Assembly: GCF_040730185.1 (NCBI RefSeq)
Contig: NZ_CP160402.1
Location: forward strand, 4,464,001 to 4,528,000
DNA length: 64,000 nt
From: Streptomyces sp. Je 1-332
GTDB lineage: Bacteria; Actinomycetota; Actinomycetes; Streptomycetales; Streptomycetaceae
Direction of reading: 5' to 3'
The position numbers and the translations under genes are program-made. Each line of letters begins with the position of its first letter. The first letter of the stretch is position 1. Below the pieces are notes generated by a model, which was not told the origin of the DNA, made no database searches, and saw only the letters and a program-made list of their open reading frames with translations. Below are positions 26,920-36,623 of this stretch, in pieces.

Positions 26920-27894
26920 ATGAACAGCACAACGCGTCGCGCGCGACGGATGGCAGGGGCGGCCGCGGCCGTCGTGGCGCTGACCGCGGGGCTCACCGCG
27001 TGCGGCGGGGACAGCCTGGAGAAGGACGGCAAGGGCGACGGGGACAAGGCGGGCGGCAAGGGCAAGATCGTCGTCGGCTCCGCCCGTTTCACCGAGCAGA
27101 AGGTGCTCGCCGAGCTCTATGCGGGTGTCCTGGAGGACGCCGGATACGACGCCGAGGTCAAGACCGTCCAGAACCGCGAGGTGTACGAGCCCGAGCTCAA
27201 GAAGGGCTCGATCGACGTCGCTCCCGAATACGCGGCGACGCTCGCGGAGTTCCTCAACCTCGGCAAGAACGGCCCGAAGGCGAAGCCGGTCGCCTCGAAT
27301 GACGTGGACGACACGGTGGCCGCGCTGAAGAAGCTCGCCGAACCACGTGGCCTGAAGGTGCTTGCCGTCGGTGAGGCGGTCGACCAGAACGCGTTCGCGG
27401 TGAGCAAGGAATACGCCAAGGAGCACAAGCTCAAGACGCTTTCGGATCTCGGTAAGTCCGGCGAGAAGGTCAAGATCGCCGCGAGTGACGAATGCGAGTC
27501 GCGGCCGTTCTGCGCTCCGGGACTGAAGAAGACGTACGGCATCGATGTCGCGGGAATCGACCCCAAGGGCGTCGGCACCACGCAGTCCAAGCAGGCCGTG
27601 AAGAACGGCACGGACCAGGTGGTGCTGACCACGACCACCGACGCGACGCTCGACAGCTTCGGGCTTGTGGCCCTTGAGGACGACAAGAAGCTGCAGAACG
27701 CGGACAACATCCTTCCGGTTGTGAACGCGAAGGAAGCGGGCGGCAAGGAGATAGCCGCCGCCCTCGGGAAGCTGACCAAGGCCCTCACGACGGAGGATCT
27801 CGCGGAACTCGACCGGAAGGTCGATGTGGAGCGGCAGAAGGAAGCCGATGTCGCCAAGGAGTATCTGGAGTCGAAGGGATTGATCAAGAAGTAA
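26920..27894 (+). CDS. Osmoprotectant-binding lipoprotein, OpuCC/ProX-like
   Basis: A 324-residue extracytoplasmic binding protein. The basic N-terminus, hydrophobic core and lipobox LTAC-GG identify a lipoprotein. A charged linker (EKDGKGDGDKAGGKGK) precedes the OpuAC domain: IVVGSARFTEQKVLAELYAG, NREVYEPELKKGSIDVAPEYAATL and the AEL...KVDVERQKEADVAKEYLESKGL end. It would deliver betaine-like solutes to the permease pair upstream. The ATG at 26920 is used because it gives a proper signal peptide; the ribosome site is weak. Confidence 0.92.
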   Translation: MNSTTRRARRMAGAAAAVVALTAGLTACGGDSLEKDGKGDGDKAGGKGKIVVGSARFTEQKVLAELYAGVLEDAGYDAEVKTVQNREVYEPELKKGSIDVAPEYAATLAEFLNLGKNGPKAKPVASNDVDDTVAALKKLAEPRGLKVLAVGEAVDQNAFAVSKEYAKEHKLKTLSDLGKSGEKVKIAASDECESRPFCAPGLKKTYGIDVAGIDPKGVGTTQSKQAVKNGTDQVVLTTTTDATLDSFGLVALEDDKKLQNADNILPVVNAKEAGGKEIAAALGKLTKALTTEDLAELDRKVDVERQKEADVAKEYLESKGLIKK

Positions 27895-28047
27895 CGACGG
27901 CCGGAGCGGGCACACTCGAAGTCACTCGGCCGAAACTGGAGTTGAGTGACCGAAGAGGAGCGAGAAGGGTGGGGAGTCGGCACTATGGCGCTGTCATTTT
28001 GGCGGGCGGGGCACCAGAGTTCGCCTACGCGCGGTAAGTTTCTGGCC

Positions 28048-29046
28048 ATGCCACGTGGACGTCACCGCCATTCCCCACCCCTGCACAGGCTGCTGCCTCC
28101 CTCGACGGTCGCAGGTCTCTCCCTTGTCTGCGCCGGCGGCGCCTGGCTGTTCGCGGAACCCGTCGTGCTCCGCGGTCTGGCCGCGGCCGCGGCTGCCGCC
28201 GCCGTCGTGGGCTCGGTCGTCATGCGCCGCTGGGACCTGGCGGCCGGCCGACAGGTCGCCGAGCTGGGCCGCGGCCGCAAGAGCGACGAGTGGCGCTACG
28301 AGGAACGCATAGCCGAGTGCGAGTCCGACCTGGACGAGTCCCGGGAGATCCGGGGCCGTCTGGAGACGAAGCTGCGGTCCAAGCGGGCCGAGCTCGCCGC
28401 CCTGCGCAACGAACACGCGGCGCTCCTGCGGCGGTACGCGACGGCGGAGACCGAGCGGGCGAGCGCGCTCGAGGGCCGGCGGCTGCTCGCCATCGAGGCG
28501 TCGGCCCCGGCCCGCGCCCTGCCGCCCGCCCCCGTGCGCGAGCAGGCCCCGGCCCGTACGGAGGCGCCGGCTCCCGTCGTGCGTCCGGGGTCGATCGCGC
28601 CCCCGTCGCTGTACGACCGGGCGAACATGGCGCTCGACCGGCTGACTCCGAAGCCTTCCCCCGAGGACGGGGCTTCCCGGCAGCGCGCGGACGGAGACGA
28701 AGCGCGGGGGAAGTCCGGGGCGGCCGAGGGGTACGGCGGGCATGAGCGCGCGGTCGCCGTCGCGCCGCCCGCGCAGAGGCGACGCCAGGGCGCCCAGGGA
28801 GGCTTCGACTTCTTCGGCACGAAGAGCGAGGCGAGTGCCGGGGCGCTGGAGTCCGTACAGAACGTGGACCTCGCGGACGTGGTGGGCGAGGAGGCACTCG
28901 CCGTGCACAAGGCGGAGTCCGAGGCGGAGTTCAAGGCTCCCGCCGAGGGCGCGGACCGTGCCGTGGGTCAGGTCATCGACCTGACGGAGCATGACGAGAC
29001 CGAGCAGATCGACGTGGCGGAGCTGCGGACGGCGCTGCGGGCGTAG
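28048..29046 (+). CDS. Membrane-anchored coiled-coil protein of unknown function
   Basis: A 332-residue protein. After a short basic start (MPRGRHRHSPPLHR) come two adjacent hydrophobic stretches (about 20-56). A charged helix with heptad-like spacing follows (WRYEERIAECESDLDESREIRGRLETKLRSKRAELAAL in overlapping segments), probably a coiled coil, then a long Pro/Ala-rich disordered region. The acidic C-terminus QVIDLTEHDETEQIDV looks like a short interaction motif. No enzymatic motif is visible. The ATG at 28048 gives the conserved-looking start; an in-frame GTG upstream at 27946 is also possible. Confidence 0.65.
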   Translation: MPRGRHRHSPPLHRLLPPSTVAGLSLVCAGGAWLFAEPVVLRGLAAAAAAAAVVGSVVMRRWDLAAGRQVAELGRGRKSDEWRYEERIAECESDLDESREIRGRLETKLRSKRAELAALRNEHAALLRRYATAETERASALEGRRLLAIEASAPARALPPAPVREQAPARTEAPAPVVRPGSIAPPSLYDRANMALDRLTPKPSPEDGASRQRADGDEARGKSGAAEGYGGHERAVAVAPPAQRRRQGAQGGFDFFGTKSEASAGALESVQNVDLADVVGEEALAVHKAESEAEFKAPAEGADRAVGQVIDLTEHDETEQIDVAELRTALRA

Positions 29047-29131
29047 GCGGGCCCCTGGGCCTTGTGCGCCGTCATCACCGGCTCCGCCGGGTTCGTCCTC
29101 GAACACCGCACGGGCTGGGTTCGCGACCCCG

Positions 29132-30475
29132 TCACGCCATCCACCGGTCGGGTCGCGCGGTCCTGCGCCCGGTACGTGAACGGTCGGCCTGCGACTGAAG
29201 CAGAGCAGCCGCCTCCCCGGCGGGACGCAAGCGAGCCGTCACCGTCTTGTTCGCCCCGGTGTCGACCTGGACGTCCGCCACCCCCTTGAAGCGCTCCCAG
29301 GGCCCCTGCGTGAGCCGCACGCTCTGCACCTTCGCGTGCGGGACCAGCGACAGGCGGCGGCGCAGCAGGCCGTGCCGCGCCGCGAACACCGTGTCCGTCA
29401 CCGTCAGGCCGTACCCCTTCCACCACACCGGAAGGCACCACGCGGCCCGCGCGGGAGGGCGCACCAGTTCGGCCGCGGCCGGTACCCGCACACCCGGCAG
29501 GACCCGCGCGATCACGTCCTCCGCGACCTCCCGCGGCGCTACGGGGAGCAGGACGCCGTTCGACGAGCCCGCGACGTCCAGTTCCACCCGCACCCAGCCG
29601 CGCCGCCGCCACAGCCACGGCTCGACGACGCGCACGGTCTGCACCCGGCCAGGAGGCACCGTCTCGTGCGCCTTGTCGAGCAGCCCGTGGTCGATGCGCA
29701 GGCCGTCGGGGGACTCGCCCACCTTCCAGTCGTACTCCGCGATGAAGCGCCCCACGCTGCTGGCGAACGCGCCGCCCAGCATGGGCAGTCCGGTCGCGAG
29801 CACCGTCCACAGGTTGTGGGTGGCGAACCACAGGAAGGGCGGCACGATGAGCGTGGCGACGAGCATGCCCCACGTCGTGCCCGTCAGGAGCAGGGAGATC
29901 GCGAGCATGCGCGGCTGTACGTGCACCAGGTTGTTGACCGGCGCCTCACCGACCTCGCCGGCCGCCTCGGGGGCGAAACCGGCCGCACGCGCGAGGAGTT
30001 CGGCCCGCAGGACGGATGCCTCCTCCTGGCCCAGGTAGGCCAGTTCGTCCTTCTTCTCCGTCCCGACGACGTCCAGTTTGAGCTTGGCGACGCCCACGAT
30101 GCGGGCCGCGAGCGGCTGCGTCACGTCCACCGCCTGGAGGCGGTCGAGCCGGATGTGGGCGGTGCGCCGGAAGATCAGTCCTGTGCGGATGCGCAGTTCG
30201 GTGTCGGTGACGGAGAAGTGCGTGAACCACCAGCTCATGAAGCCGTACAGGGCGCCGCCCACGAGGACGACGGCGATCCCGGCGAGCAGGTGGGTCACGG
30301 CCAGCTCGGAGAGTCGCCGCTGCGTGCCGTTCGGGTCGTGCACCGCGAAGCCCACGAGGACCGCGACCGGCGCCCAGGCCCGGCGCAGGGGCGTGACGGG
30401 GTGCAGACGCCGCTCTCGCGCGGTCTCGGTGCCGGGGGCGTGTTCTTCCCCCGCCACCTCCCGTACGCCGCTCAC
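29132..30475 (-). CDS. YdbT-like membrane protein with bacterial PH (DUF304) domains
   Basis: A 447-residue membrane protein. Hydrophobic pairs near residues 28-60, 180-230 and in the middle alternate with three bPH_2 domains; typical strings are [34 protein letters not shown], split over residues 75-110, [20 protein letters not shown] and [16 protein letters not shown]. The YdbST family of Bacillus has the same two-gene layout and affects resistance to some antibiotics; its biochemical role is unclear. GTG 30475 overlaps the upstream gene's stop by 4 bp. Confidence 0.88.
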   Translation of the reverse strand: MSGVREVAGEEHAPGTETARERRLHPVTPLRRAWAPVAVLVGFAVHDPNGTQRRLSELAVTHLLAGIAVVLVGGALYGFMSWWFTHFSVTDTELRIRTGLIFRRTAHIRLDRLQAVDVTQPLAARIVGVAKLKLDVVGTEKKDELAYLGQEEASVLRAELLARAAGFAPEAAGEVGEAPVNNLVHVQPRMLAISLLLTGTTWGMLVATLIVPPFLWFATHNLWTVLATGLPMLGGAFASSVGRFIAEYDWKVGESPDGLRIDHGLLDKAHETVPPGRVQTVRVVEPWLWRRRGWVRVELDVAGSSNGVLLPVAPREVAEDVIARVLPGVRVPAAAELVRPPARAAWCLPVWWKGYGLTVTDTVFAARHGLLRRRLSLVPHAKVQSVRLTQGPWERFKGVADVQVDTGANKTVTARLRPAGEAAALLQSQADRSRTGRRTARPDRWMA

Positions 30476-30990
30476 AGCCCCGCCGAGCGGGCCTCGCCCA
30501 GCTCGGTCAGCCGGTCGCGCAACCGCTCGGCCTCCTCGGGGATGAGGCCGGGAATTCGGGCGTCCGTGGCGGCCGCCGCCGTGTGCAGCTGCACGCTCGC
30601 CAGGCCGAAGTGCCGCTCCACGGGCCCCGATGTCACCTCGACCAGCTGCATCCGGCCGTACGGGACGACGGTTTCCTCGCGCCAGAGCACGCCCCGGCTG
30701 ATCAGCAGGTCGTCCACCCGCTCCGCGTACCGCCAGGAGCGCCAGTTGCGCCCCAGCATCGGCCAGCCCCACGCCACGAAGGCCAGCGGGACGGCCGCGA
30801 AAGGGGACCACGCGGGCCCGGCGAAGAGCCACAGGAGCACGCCGACCGCCGCCGCGAGCGGCACGAGCCACACCACGAGCAGCAGCCGCCGCATCCGCAG
30901 CAGCCCCCGCGGCAGCCCGGTCCACACCGGCTCCGCGTCCGGTTCTCCTGGCTGCGCGGGCCGCGCCGGTCCCGCCGTCCCCGTTTCCAT
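30472..30990 (-). CDS. YdbS-like membrane protein with one bacterial PH domain
   Basis: A 172-residue protein with two membrane helices (about 33-50 and 55-75) followed by one bPH_2 domain: [48 protein letters not shown] and a C-terminal helix [20 protein letters not shown]. It precedes and overlaps the larger three-PH-domain gene, the ydbS-ydbT arrangement, so the two products probably form a complex. The ATG is at 30990. It is divergent from the nuoD-like gene with a 63-bp gap. Confidence 0.88.
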   Translation of the reverse strand: METGTAGPARPAQPGEPDAEPVWTGLPRGLLRMRRLLLVVWLVPLAAAVGVLLWLFAGPAWSPFAAVPLAFVAWGWPMLGRNWRSWRYAERVDDLLISRGVLWREETVVPYGRMQLVEVTSGPVERHFGLASVQLHTAAAATDARIPGLIPEEAERLRDRLTELGEARSAGL

Positions 30991-31053
30991 GCCTCAAGCG
31001 TACGTAGCCGATGTGACAGTCGCGTAGGAGCGCGCGTACGAGAGAATGCGCGC

Positions 31054-32205
31054 ATGAGCCCCACGACGGAGACCACCCTCGGCATCGGCGGCGCCGCGGA
31101 GAGCACCGACATGGTGCTCAACATCGGCCCGCAGCACCCCTCCACGCACGGTGTGCTGCGGCTGCGCCTCGTCCTCGACGGCGAGCGGATCGAGCAGGCG
31201 GAGCCGGTGATCGGCTATATGCACCGCGGCGCGGAGAAGCTCTTCGAGGCGCGCGACTACCGGCAGATCGTGGTGCTCGCCAACCGGCACGACTGGCTGT
31301 CCGCGTTCTCGAACGAACTCGGGGTGGTCCTGGCCGTGGAGCGGATGCTCGGCATGGAGGTGCCCGAGCGCGCCGTCTGGATGCGCACGCTCCTCGCCGA
31401 GCTGAACCGCGTGCTCAACCACCTGATGTTCCTCGGCTCGTATCCGCTCGAACTGGGCGGAATCACCCCGGTGTTCCACGCTTTCCGGGAGCGCGAGGAG
31501 CTCCAGAACGTGATGGAGGAGATCTCCGGCGGCCGTATGCACTACATGTTCAACCGCGTGGGCGGCCTCAAGGAAGACCTCCCCGCGGGCTGGTCCACGC
31601 GCGCGCGTGCGGCCGTCGCCTCGGTCCGCTCCCGCATGGACGTGTACGACAAGCTGGTGCTCGGCAACGAGATCTTCCGGGGCCGTACGCGCGGCGTCGG
31701 CGTGCTGTCCCCTCAGGCGGTGCACGCCTACGGAGTGAGCGGCCCCATCGCCCGCGCCTCCGGAGTCGACTTCGACCTGCGCCGCGACGAGCCGTACCTC
31801 GCGTACGGCCAGCTGCAGGACACCCTGAAGGTCGTCACGCGTCAGGAGGGCGACTGCCTGGCCCGCTTCGAGTGCCTCCTGGAGCAGACCCACAACGCGC
31901 TCGACCTCGCCGACGCCTGCCTGGAGCGGCTCGCCGAGCTGCCGCAGGGGCCGGTCAACCAGCGCCTCCCGAAGGTGCTCAAGGCCCCCGAGGGCCACAC
32001 GTACGCGTGGACCGAGAACCCCCTGGGCATCAACGGCTACTACCTGGTCTCCAAGGGCGAGAAGACCCCGTACCGCCTGAAGCTCCGCTCGGCGTCGTAC
32101 AACAACATCCAGGCCCTCGCCGAACTGCTTCCGGGGCAGCTGGTCGCCGACATGGTGGCGATCCTGGGGTCGCTGTTCTTCGTGGTCGGCGACATCGACA
32201 AGTAG
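31054..32205 (+). CDS. nuoD2: Solitary NADH-quinone oxidoreductase subunit D paralogue (NuoD2)
   Basis: A 383-residue homologue of the 49-kDa/NuoD subunit of complex I, with [42 protein letters not shown] and the [14 protein letters not shown]...VVGDIDK end. No other nuo gene is in the window. The quinone-site histidine is kept (H32), but the tyrosine equivalent to bovine NDUFS2 Tyr108 is a tryptophan (W81 in [12 protein letters not shown]), so quinone chemistry may be altered. The arginine equivalent to bovine Arg85 is R58 (HRG). The neighbour on the other strand encodes a methyltransferase of the family that methylates that arginine. GAGAG precedes the ATG at 31054. Confidence 0.9.
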   Translation: MSPTTETTLGIGGAAESTDMVLNIGPQHPSTHGVLRLRLVLDGERIEQAEPVIGYMHRGAEKLFEARDYRQIVVLANRHDWLSAFSNELGVVLAVERMLGMEVPERAVWMRTLLAELNRVLNHLMFLGSYPLELGGITPVFHAFREREELQNVMEEISGGRMHYMFNRVGGLKEDLPAGWSTRARAAVASVRSRMDVYDKLVLGNEIFRGRTRGVGVLSPQAVHAYGVSGPIARASGVDFDLRRDEPYLAYGQLQDTLKVVTRQEGDCLARFECLLEQTHNALDLADACLERLAELPQGPVNQRLPKVLKAPEGHTYAWTENPLGINGYYLVSKGEKTPYRLKLRSASYNNIQALAELLPGQLVADMVAILGSLFFVVGDIDK

Positions 32206-32232
32206 TCGGCGGCACCGACAGGCAGGGCCCGT

Positions 32233-33237
32233 TCAAGCCTCCAGCGGGTCCGCGATTCCCACCGGCTGGACCAGCCACCCGAAGTCGCCGAGCCCGCCGT
32301 CGGCAGTCAGTTCGGCCGCCTCTCCCGCGCGCGTGAGGGCGTGTACGTACGCCTTCGGATCGCTGGAGGCCAGGGAGAGCGGCGGGCGGCCACCGCTGAC
32401 GCCCAGGGCGTGCAGGGCCGCGCGCTGGGTGAGCAGCCGGGCTCCGGGCAGCGCGCACGCGTCGAGTGCCACATGGGCCGTGATGTCGCACGTGCCGTCG
32501 GGCACCGGTGCTGTCTCGCGGCCCGCGCGGAAGCCGGCCAGCGTGCCGAAGGGCGGCCGTCCGGCGCGGTCGTGCGCGTAGTCCACCGCGACCGCGAGGC
32601 CGCGCGTGAGCGTCGCCGCGGCCCTCGCCCACGCCTCGTCCCTGGGGCGCCCGGTCTCCGCGCGCAGGCCGGGCTCCGGAGCCAGCGGCCACCAGCGCGC
32701 CAGCCAGGAGGCGTCGTCGCCCTCCACCGGGCCGCCGAGGGACTCGCCGCCGTCGTCGCCGACGAGCACATGCCGGGCCACGCCTTCGGAGTCCACCTCG
32801 ACGACGTCCAGGGGGACGTTGTCGAGCCATTCGTTGGCGAAGAGCAGGCCGGTGACGCCGGTGGGCGGCAGGTCGCGCCACTCGATGCGCCGGTCGAGTC
32901 CCTCCGGGCGCCCGGCCCGCTCGACCGCGCAGGCACGCACGCGTGCCGCCACGTCGGCGGGCAGCGCGGTGAGGACGGCTGCGGTCAACTCGCCACGGCC
33001 CGCCCCAAGATCGACGAAGGCCAACTCGTCCGGGTGGTCGAGCGCCTCGTCCACGCGGCACAGCAGCCGGGCCACGGCGCCCGCGAAGAGCGGCGATGCG
33101 TGCACCGACGTCCGGAAGTGTCCCGCGGGTCCTTCGGGGCGCAGATAGAAGCCGTCAGGCCCGTAGAGAGCGGCCTCCATGGCCTCCCGCCAGCCACGCC
33201 GCGCGTCATTCCGCTCACCTGGGACCTCGTTCGTCAC
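32233..33237 (-). CDS. MidA/NDUFAF7-family SAM-dependent methyltransferase
   Basis: A 334-residue protein with the PF02636 layout: [22 protein letters not shown] at residues about 22-43, SAM motif [43 protein letters not shown] and [14 protein letters not shown]. Mitochondrial NDUFAF7 dimethylates an arginine in NDUFS2, the eukaryotic NuoD. Here it converges on nuoD2, with 27 bp between the two stops, which supports NuoD2 as a substrate. The start is GTG 33237. The first third is shorter than in proteobacterial MidA. Substrate assignment is inference. Confidence 0.85.
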   Translation of the reverse strand: MTNEVPGERNDARRGWREAMEAALYGPDGFYLRPEGPAGHFRTSVHASPLFAGAVARLLCRVDEALDHPDELAFVDLGAGRGELTAAVLTALPADVAARVRACAVERAGRPEGLDRRIEWRDLPPTGVTGLLFANEWLDNVPLDVVEVDSEGVARHVLVGDDGGESLGGPVEGDDASWLARWWPLAPEPGLRAETGRPRDEAWARAAATLTRGLAVAVDYAHDRAGRPPFGTLAGFRAGRETAPVPDGTCDITAHVALDACALPGARLLTQRAALHALGVSGGRPPLSLASSDPKAYVHALTRAGEAAELTADGGLGDFGWLVQPVGIADPLEA

Positions 33238-33342
33238 GCGAGAAGGCTAAGCGGGCCTCCACCTTGGGGAGTACACGCGAGCGATACGGATCGGACCTCC
33301 GGTTGACCCCGGAGGGCCGTCCCGCTGCCTACGCTGGGTTAC

Positions 33343-34542
33343 GTGCAGCGCGTCTATGACTTCCTCCGCAGACACCCGACCGGGGTCGATGGCTTCTGGG
33401 CCCTCGTCCTGTTCGGGATCTCCGGCATCGGTCTCGTCTCCATGGCCGCGGCGGAAGGCCGGGAGCCCGTCTCGTCCGTCGTCGTCATCCTCGGCATGTC
33501 CGTCGTGGTGGCGCTGCGCCGCAAGTACGTCGAGAAGATGCTGGTCCTCGCCGCCGTGCTCGGCTTGGCCCAGCTGATCTTCGACATCCAGACGATGCCG
33601 GCCGACTTCGCGATGCTGGTGATCATCTACACGGCCTCGGCCGAGGGCACGAAGTGGGCCTCGCGGTTCGCCCTCATAGGCGGCCTGTGCGCGGCACCGC
33701 TGTCGTCGCTGCGCTGGCCGGAGGAGAGCATAGGAACCTTCAGCAGCATCCTCTTCACGGTCTTCCAGATGGTGCCCTTCGCCCTCGCCTGGGTGCTCGG
33801 CGACTCCATCCGCACCCGCCGCGCCTACTTCGCGCAGTTGGAGGAGCGCGCCGACCGCCTGGAGAAGGAGCGGGCCGCGCAGTCCAAGGTCGCGGTGGCG
33901 GCCGAGCGGGCCCGGATCGCGCGCGAGCTGCACGACGTCGTCGCGCACAACGTCTCGGTGATGGTCGTCCAGGCCGACGGCGCCGCGTACGTACTCGACG
34001 CGGCCCCCGAGCAGGCCAAGCAGGCCCTGGAGACCATCTCGAACACCGGGCGGCAGGCGCTCGCCGAGATGCGCAGGCTGCTCGGCGTGCTGCGCACCGG
34101 CGAACACCAGGAGAGCGGTGAGTACGTCCCGCAGCCCGACGTCGAGCAGCTCGACGAGCTCATCGAGCAGGTGCGCACGGCCGGCCTCCCGGTCGACTTC
34201 AAGGTCGAGGGGACCCCGCGTCCGCTGCCCAGCGGCGTCGAGCTCACGGCGTACCGCATCGTGCAGGAGGCGCTCACCAACACCCGCAAGCACGGCGGCG
34301 AGAACACCGGCGCGAGCGTGCGCCTCGTCTACTTCGACGACGGCCTGGGGCTGCTCGTCGAGGACGACGGCAAGGGCGCGCCCCACGAGCTGTACGAGGA
34401 CGGCGGCGCCGACGGCAGCGGGCACGGTCTGATCGGCATGCGGGAGCGCGTCGGCATGGTCGGCGGCACGCTGGACGCGGGACCGCGGCCCGGCGGCGGC
34501 TTCCGCATCAGTGCGCTCCTGCCGCTCAAGCCCGCAAACTGA
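33343..34542 (+). CDS. Sensor histidine kinase (HisKA_3, NarL-type pair)
   Basis: A 399-residue membrane kinase. About four to five hydrophobic helices fill residues 18-155 with short loops, so the sensor is mostly within the membrane. A short coiled segment leads to the HisKA_3 box RARIARELHDVVAHNVSVMV with phospho-acceptor H197, then the N, G1 and G2 ATP-binding motifs (VQEALTNTRKH, VEDDGKG, GHGLIGMRERV). The GTG start is at 33343. The response regulator follows after 29 bp. The signal is unknown. Confidence 0.93.
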   Translation: MQRVYDFLRRHPTGVDGFWALVLFGISGIGLVSMAAAEGREPVSSVVVILGMSVVVALRRKYVEKMLVLAAVLGLAQLIFDIQTMPADFAMLVIIYTASAEGTKWASRFALIGGLCAAPLSSLRWPEESIGTFSSILFTVFQMVPFALAWVLGDSIRTRRAYFAQLEERADRLEKERAAQSKVAVAAERARIARELHDVVAHNVSVMVVQADGAAYVLDAAPEQAKQALETISNTGRQALAEMRRLLGVLRTGEHQESGEYVPQPDVEQLDELIEQVRTAGLPVDFKVEGTPRPLPSGVELTAYRIVQEALTNTRKHGGENTGASVRLVYFDDGLGLLVEDDGKGAPHELYEDGGADGSGHGLIGMRERVGMVGGTLDAGPRPGGGFRISALLPLKPAN

Positions 34543-34571
34543 CACCTGTCACCGAAACGAAAGGGCCTTTG

Positions 34572-35246
34572 ATGTCGATCCGCGTCATGCTCGTCGACGA
34601 CCAGGCGCTGCTGCGCACGGGGTTCCGGATGGTGCTCGCCGCACAGCCGGACATGGAGGTCGTCGCCGAGGCGGGCGACGGAGTCGAGGCCCTCCAGGCG
34701 CTGCGCACGACCGAGGTCGACGTCGTGCTCATGGACGTACGCATGCCGAAACTGGACGGCGTGGAGACGACCCGGCGCATCTGCCAGGACGAGAACCCTC
34801 CGAAGGTGCTGATCCTCACGACCTTCGACCTCGACGAGTACGCCTTCTCGGGGCTGAAGGCGGGCGCGTCCGGTTTCATGCTGAAGGACGTGCCTCCGGG
34901 CGAGCTGCTCGCCGCGATCCGCTCCGTGCACAGCGGTGACGCGGTGGTCGCGCCGTCCACGACGCGGCGCCTTCTCGACCGCTTCGCGCCGATGCTGCCG
35001 AACGCGGGCGGGCAGCCGCAGCACAAGGAGCTGGAGCGGCTCACCGACCGCGAGCGCGAGGTCATGATCCTGGTCGCCCAGGGACTTTCGAACGGGGAGA
35101 TCGCGGCACGGCTCGTCCTCTCCGAGGCCACGGTCAAGACCCATGTGGGCCGCATCCTGACCAAGCTCGGCCTGCGGGACCGGGTGCAGGTCGTGGTCCT
35201 CGCGTACGAGACGGGCCTGGTGCGGGCGGGCGGCGGGGCGGCCTGA
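34572..35246 (+). CDS. LuxR/NarL-family response regulator
   Basis: A 224-residue DNA-binding response regulator paired with the kinase upstream. The receiver domain has acidic residues in VMLVDDQ, phospho-acceptor D55 in VLMDVRMPKLDGVE, and the conserved Lys in GFMLKDVPP. The C-terminal LuxR helix-turn-helix is LTDREREVMILVAQGLSNGEIA followed by ATVKTHVGRILTKLGLRDRVQ. ATG 34572 is preferred to a TTG one codon earlier because AAAGGG sits at the right distance. Confidence 0.94.
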   Translation: MSIRVMLVDDQALLRTGFRMVLAAQPDMEVVAEAGDGVEALQALRTTEVDVVLMDVRMPKLDGVETTRRICQDENPPKVLILTTFDLDEYAFSGLKAGASGFMLKDVPPGELLAAIRSVHSGDAVVAPSTTRRLLDRFAPMLPNAGGQPQHKELERLTDREREVMILVAQGLSNGEIAARLVLSEATVKTHVGRILTKLGLRDRVQVVVLAYETGLVRAGGGAA

Positions 35247-35289
35247 CGCGGCTCTGCGCGGTTCTACGCGGCTCTACAGGGAGGGCGGG
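35247..35289. other. Short decameric repeat between convergent genes
   Basis: The gap contains near-identical decamers GCGGCTCTGC, GCGGTTCTAC and GCGGCTCTAC in tandem (about 35249-35278). No hairpin terminator is evident. Confidence 0.5.
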
Positions 35290-36408
35290 TCAGCGCAGGA
35301 TGCCCTCCAGGAAGTCGCTGCCCAGGCGGGCCACCACGGTGACGTCCAGCTGGTGCAGCACATACCTTCCGCGCCGGGTCGTGGTGATCAGTCCCGCCTT
35401 CTTCAGGAGCGCGAGGTGCCGGGAGACCTCCGGTGACGTCAGTCCCGTCGCGTGGGCCAGCTCGCCGGTGCTGTAGGGCGCGCGGGCCAGGTTGCGGCAC
35501 AGCCGCAGGCGCACGGGGTGCGCGAGGGCCGTGAGCCGCCGCTCCAGCGTCTCCACCGAGGTGGGCTCGGCCAGGTCCGGGGTGGACACGGGGTAGTGGA
35601 TCACCGGGCGCCAGCCCGGGGCGTGCAGGACCATCAGGTGCGGCCACGCGAAGTGCGAGGGCACGAACGTGAGCCCCGCGCCCAGGGTGTGGTCCAGGGC
35701 CGTCGTGTCGCCCGGCACCAGCTTGTCCGCGGTGATGCGGCGGCCGTCGGCGTCCACCGAGAGGGCCGCCGACACCGAGGTCAGCACCTCGGCGAGGCCC
35801 TTGTGCCGCAGTATCTCCGTCTTGTGCCGCGCGTCGGCGGCCAGTTGGACCCGCACCCGCTGCCAGGTGTCGGCGAAGAACGCCTCGTCGCAGTCCTCCA
35901 GGAGGCGGCGCAGCCAGGCCCGGACGGTGTGCGGGTCGGACAGCAGGCGCTCGGCGAAGTCCAGCTGCCTCGTGCCGCGGGTAGCGGCCAGCTCCAGGGA
36001 CCTGGCGCGCCGGACGGGGTCGCTGAGCGGCGATGGACCGCCCACGTTGTAGGTCGTGCCGCAGGTGAACTCCATGGCCGCCATGACGAAGCGGTCGTCG
36101 TCCAGGCGGTCGAGGAGGTCCAGCTCCTCGGTGAGAGTGGCGCCCGGTCTGCCGTCGCCGCCGACGAGCCCGGCGAACGGCATGAAGACGTCCGAGAACG
36201 TGTTCCGCCACAGGAAGTCGGCCTCGCACAGCCGGTCGGCGAGGTCCGGTTTGAGGCAGGCGCTGGTCGCCGTCGCCCAGCCGTGCAGCCCCGGGTGGTG
36301 GCCCGGTTCGGACAGCGCGTGCAGGGCAACGCCCAGCTCCGCGAGGGGCGATGGGTCGAAGAAGATGCGCTCCTGCGGCAGGCCCGCGATGTCGATGTGC
36401 ACGCTCAT
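35290..36408 (-). CDS. ArsR-type winged-helix regulator with DUF5937-like N-terminus
   Basis: A 372-residue protein with an unusual order: a large N-terminal domain of about 270 residues (FFDPSPLAELGVALHALSEPGHHPGLHGW) and a C-terminal ArsR winged helix (ETLERRLTALAHPVRLRLCRNLARAPYSTGEL, then SPEVSRHLALLKKAGLI). This matches the DUF5937-ArsR group of actinobacterial regulators. No cysteine metal site like that of classical ArsR is seen, so the ligand is probably not a metal. ATG 36408 is preferred; a GTG at 36423 is also in frame. A perfect 23-bp palindrome lies 39 bp upstream. Confidence 0.85.
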   Translation of the reverse strand: MSVHIDIAGLPQERIFFDPSPLAELGVALHALSEPGHHPGLHGWATATSACLKPDLADRLCEADFLWRNTFSDVFMPFAGLVGGDGRPGATLTEELDLLDRLDDDRFVMAAMEFTCGTTYNVGGPSPLSDPVRRARSLELAATRGTRQLDFAERLLSDPHTVRAWLRRLLEDCDEAFFADTWQRVRVQLAADARHKTEILRHKGLAEVLTSVSAALSVDADGRRITADKLVPGDTTALDHTLGAGLTFVPSHFAWPHLMVLHAPGWRPVIHYPVSTPDLAEPTSVETLERRLTALAHPVRLRLCRNLARAPYSTGELAHATGLTSPEVSRHLALLKKAGLITTTRRGRYVLHQLDVTVVARLGSDFLEGILR

Positions 36409-36446
36409 GGACCCATCGTGCACCGTGCCACCGACAACCAGGCGGC

Positions 36447-36469
36447 CGATTGACGCCCGGCGTCAATCG
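36447..36469. promoter_or_regulatory. Perfect 23-bp palindrome, probable ArsR operator
   Basis: Eleven-bp arms CGATTGACGCC (36447-36457) and GGCGTCAATCG (36459-36469) flank a single C. It lies in the 215-bp region between the divergent ArsR-type gene and a small forward gene, so the regulator may control itself and its neighbour. Confidence 0.75.
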
Positions 36470-36623
36470 ACGCGACGGCGCCGTGACGGCGGGAGCAGTC
36501 TGTGGTGACAGGGCCGGACGACGACACCACCGGACCCGGTCTCCACCTCCTTGCGCCGACTCTGCTTCCCGTCGACCCAAGGGCGCCCGATAAGTAACAA
36601 TTGTCCTGAGAGGCGAACCCGTC

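Noticed and set aside
29132..30997. Single 621-residue fusion of the two PH-domain proteins
   Set aside because: The frame is open only because GC-rich DNA has few stops; the upstream part reads without the PH domain of the smaller gene, which is clear in another frame with its own start and a GTGA overlap.
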